This document shows, piece by piece, positions 33,278-34,145 of a stretch of DNA of 34,145 nucleotides; within the stretch, counting starts at the first letter, position 1, and each line of letters begins with the position of its first letter. Origin of the DNA: an uncultured Microbacterium sp. GTDB lineage: Bacteria > Actinomycetota > Actinomycetes > Actinomycetales > Microbacteriaceae. Made by a program: the position numbers and the translations under genes. Location of the stretch: NCBI RefSeq assembly GCF_913776565.1, contig NZ_CAJYPF010000035.1, forward strand, positions 1 to 34,145, given 5' to 3'. The notes under the pieces are model-generated. The model worked only from the letters and a program-made list of their open reading frames with translations. It searched no databases and had not been told where the DNA came from.

Positions 33278-34145
33278 CCGCAACCTCCTTCTCCCGACGC
33301 ACGGGAGCAGACACCACGGCGAGGCCCACCGCGATGAGCGCGAGGCCGATCCCGCTCACGAGCGTGAGCTGCTCGCGCAGCACGAACAGCCCCAGCAGGG
33401 TCGCAGCCAGGGGCTCGGCGAGGGTCAGGGTCGACACGGTGACCGCGCTGAGGCGTGCCAGGCCCCAGCCGAACAGCAGATACGCCACCGCGGTCGTGAC
33501 CACGCCCAGCCACAGGGCCAGAGCGAGTCCGGCGGGGGTCGCGAGCCACGCCGTGCCGGCGACGAGCAGCACGGGGACGCTCGCGAGGGCGGCCACGCCG
33601 AACACGGTGCCCATCACCCGCGTGGAGTTCCACCCCCTCTCGATCAGCGCCTTGCCGCACACCGTATAGAGGGCGTACGACATCCCCGCCCCCGCCGAGG
33701 CGAGAAGACCGCCGGGGGCGAGGGCGATCGCCCCTCCGGTGACGCCCGAGACGAGAACGACCCCGGCCAGCGCGATGGCGGTGGCGAGCATCCAGCGCGG
33801 CGAGGGGGCGCGGCGCAGGCGCACGGCATCCACGATCCCGGTCGCGATGGGGGCCGATCCGAGGGCGACGACCGTGCCGATGGCGACGCCGTTCTCGCGC
33901 GTGCCGAGGAAGAACAGGGGCTGATACGCCAGCACGCCGAGGGCGCCCAGCCCGATGAGGACCGCCGTGCGGGTCGTGCCGCCGGGCACGCGCACGGGGG
34001 AGAGGGGGCGGGTGCGGCGGAGCTGTGCGAGGGCGAGAAGGCCCAGGATGCCGCCGCCCACGACGATCCGCGCAGCCCCGACCGCGACGGGTGAGGCGTC
34101 GACGCCGGCGAGGGCCTGCGCGGTGCCGGTGGTCGAGAAGCACAG
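33258..34145 (-). CDS. EamA/DMT-family transporter (partial, cut by the right edge)
   Basis: The minus frame is open from base 34145 (first complete codons reading LCFSTTGTAQALAGVDASPVAV) to the stop at 33258, about 295 residues. The start lies outside the window. About nine hydrophobic segments are visible. The TAQAL phrase near the start and LAEPLAATLLGLFVLREQL near the end are typical of EamA repeats. It is a probable metabolite exporter or importer with unknown substrate. The GntR gene overlaps its end and follows in the same direction. Confidence 0.9.
   Translation of the reverse strand: MCFSTTGTAQALAGVDASPVAVGAARIVVGGGILGLLALAQLRRTRPLSPVRVPGGTTRTAVLIGLGALGVLAYQPLFFLGTRENGVAIGTVVALGSAPIATGIVDAVRLRRAPSPRWMLATAIALAGVVLVSGVTGGAIALAPGGLLASAGAGMSYALYTVCGKALIERGWNSTRVMGTVFGVAALASVPVLLVAGTAWLATPAGLALALWLGVVTTAVAYLLFGWGLARLSAVTVSTLTLAEPLAATLLGLFVLREQLTLVSGIGLALIAVGLAVVSAPVRREKEVADATAPA

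Overview
The window is very GC-rich bacterial DNA (about 70% by eye, not counted). Codon third positions are strongly G/C, many starts are GTG, and a -10 hexamer often lies only 6-7 bases before the start codon. Together with the gene content (CIRCE-controlled groES, a guaB/guaB3/SURF1/DUF3817/guaA cluster, a Bax-inhibitor-like protein, a stand-alone LigD polymerase, EspC-like and YbaB-like genes) this points to an actinobacterium. I infer the family Microbacteriaceae, most likely Microbacterium; no rRNA or species marker is present to prove it.

Layout. 1-2041: an Hsp70-type ATPase gene cut by the left edge, and divergent groES under two CIRCE operators. 2120-9513: a RarD-type transporter, then a branched-chain amino acid ABC system. 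Its binding protein is on the plus strand; the livH-livM-livG-livF operon plus a lipoprotein gene faces it from the minus strand. 9771-16249: guanine nucleotide synthesis (guaB, guaB3, guaA) interleaved with a TMEM175-type channel, SURF1 and a DUF3817 membrane protein. 16296-25797: housekeeping and accessory genes: a teichoic-acid-type glycosyltransferase, a metallo-beta-lactamase-fold hydrolase divergent from a TetR regulator, a LigD-type polymerase, a Bax inhibitor-1 family protein, a glycerophosphodiester phosphodiesterase, a renalase-like flavoprotein and an ABC-2 exporter.

25872-27889 holds a probable zinc-starvation locus. A degenerate CobW/COG0523 protein diverges from a cysteine-free ribosomal protein L36, with a 23-bp Zur-like palindrome between the L36 promoter and its start. 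Next comes a histidine-rich protein made of two tandem repeats, with a second weaker Zur-like site upstream. 27907-29312: an ArsR regulator diverges from a DUF2071-S4 gene pair across two operator-like repeats spaced exactly 23 bp.

29360-32610 is the most distinctive part. After a degenerate tRNA-Met-like sequence comes a compact plus-strand operon: a YbaB-like protein, an EspC-like small protein, a 471-residue polymorphic toxin with a C-terminal HxxH nuclease domain, and two tandem paralogous proteins that are probably immunity proteins. The first of these has unusually A/T-rich codons at its start. The window ends with a FadR-type GntR regulator and an EamA transporter cut by the right edge.

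Nothing resembling a CRISPR array, insertion sequence, prophage, rRNA or replication origin was seen. Every intergenic stretch over 300 bases is covered; the only one is 1316-1697.
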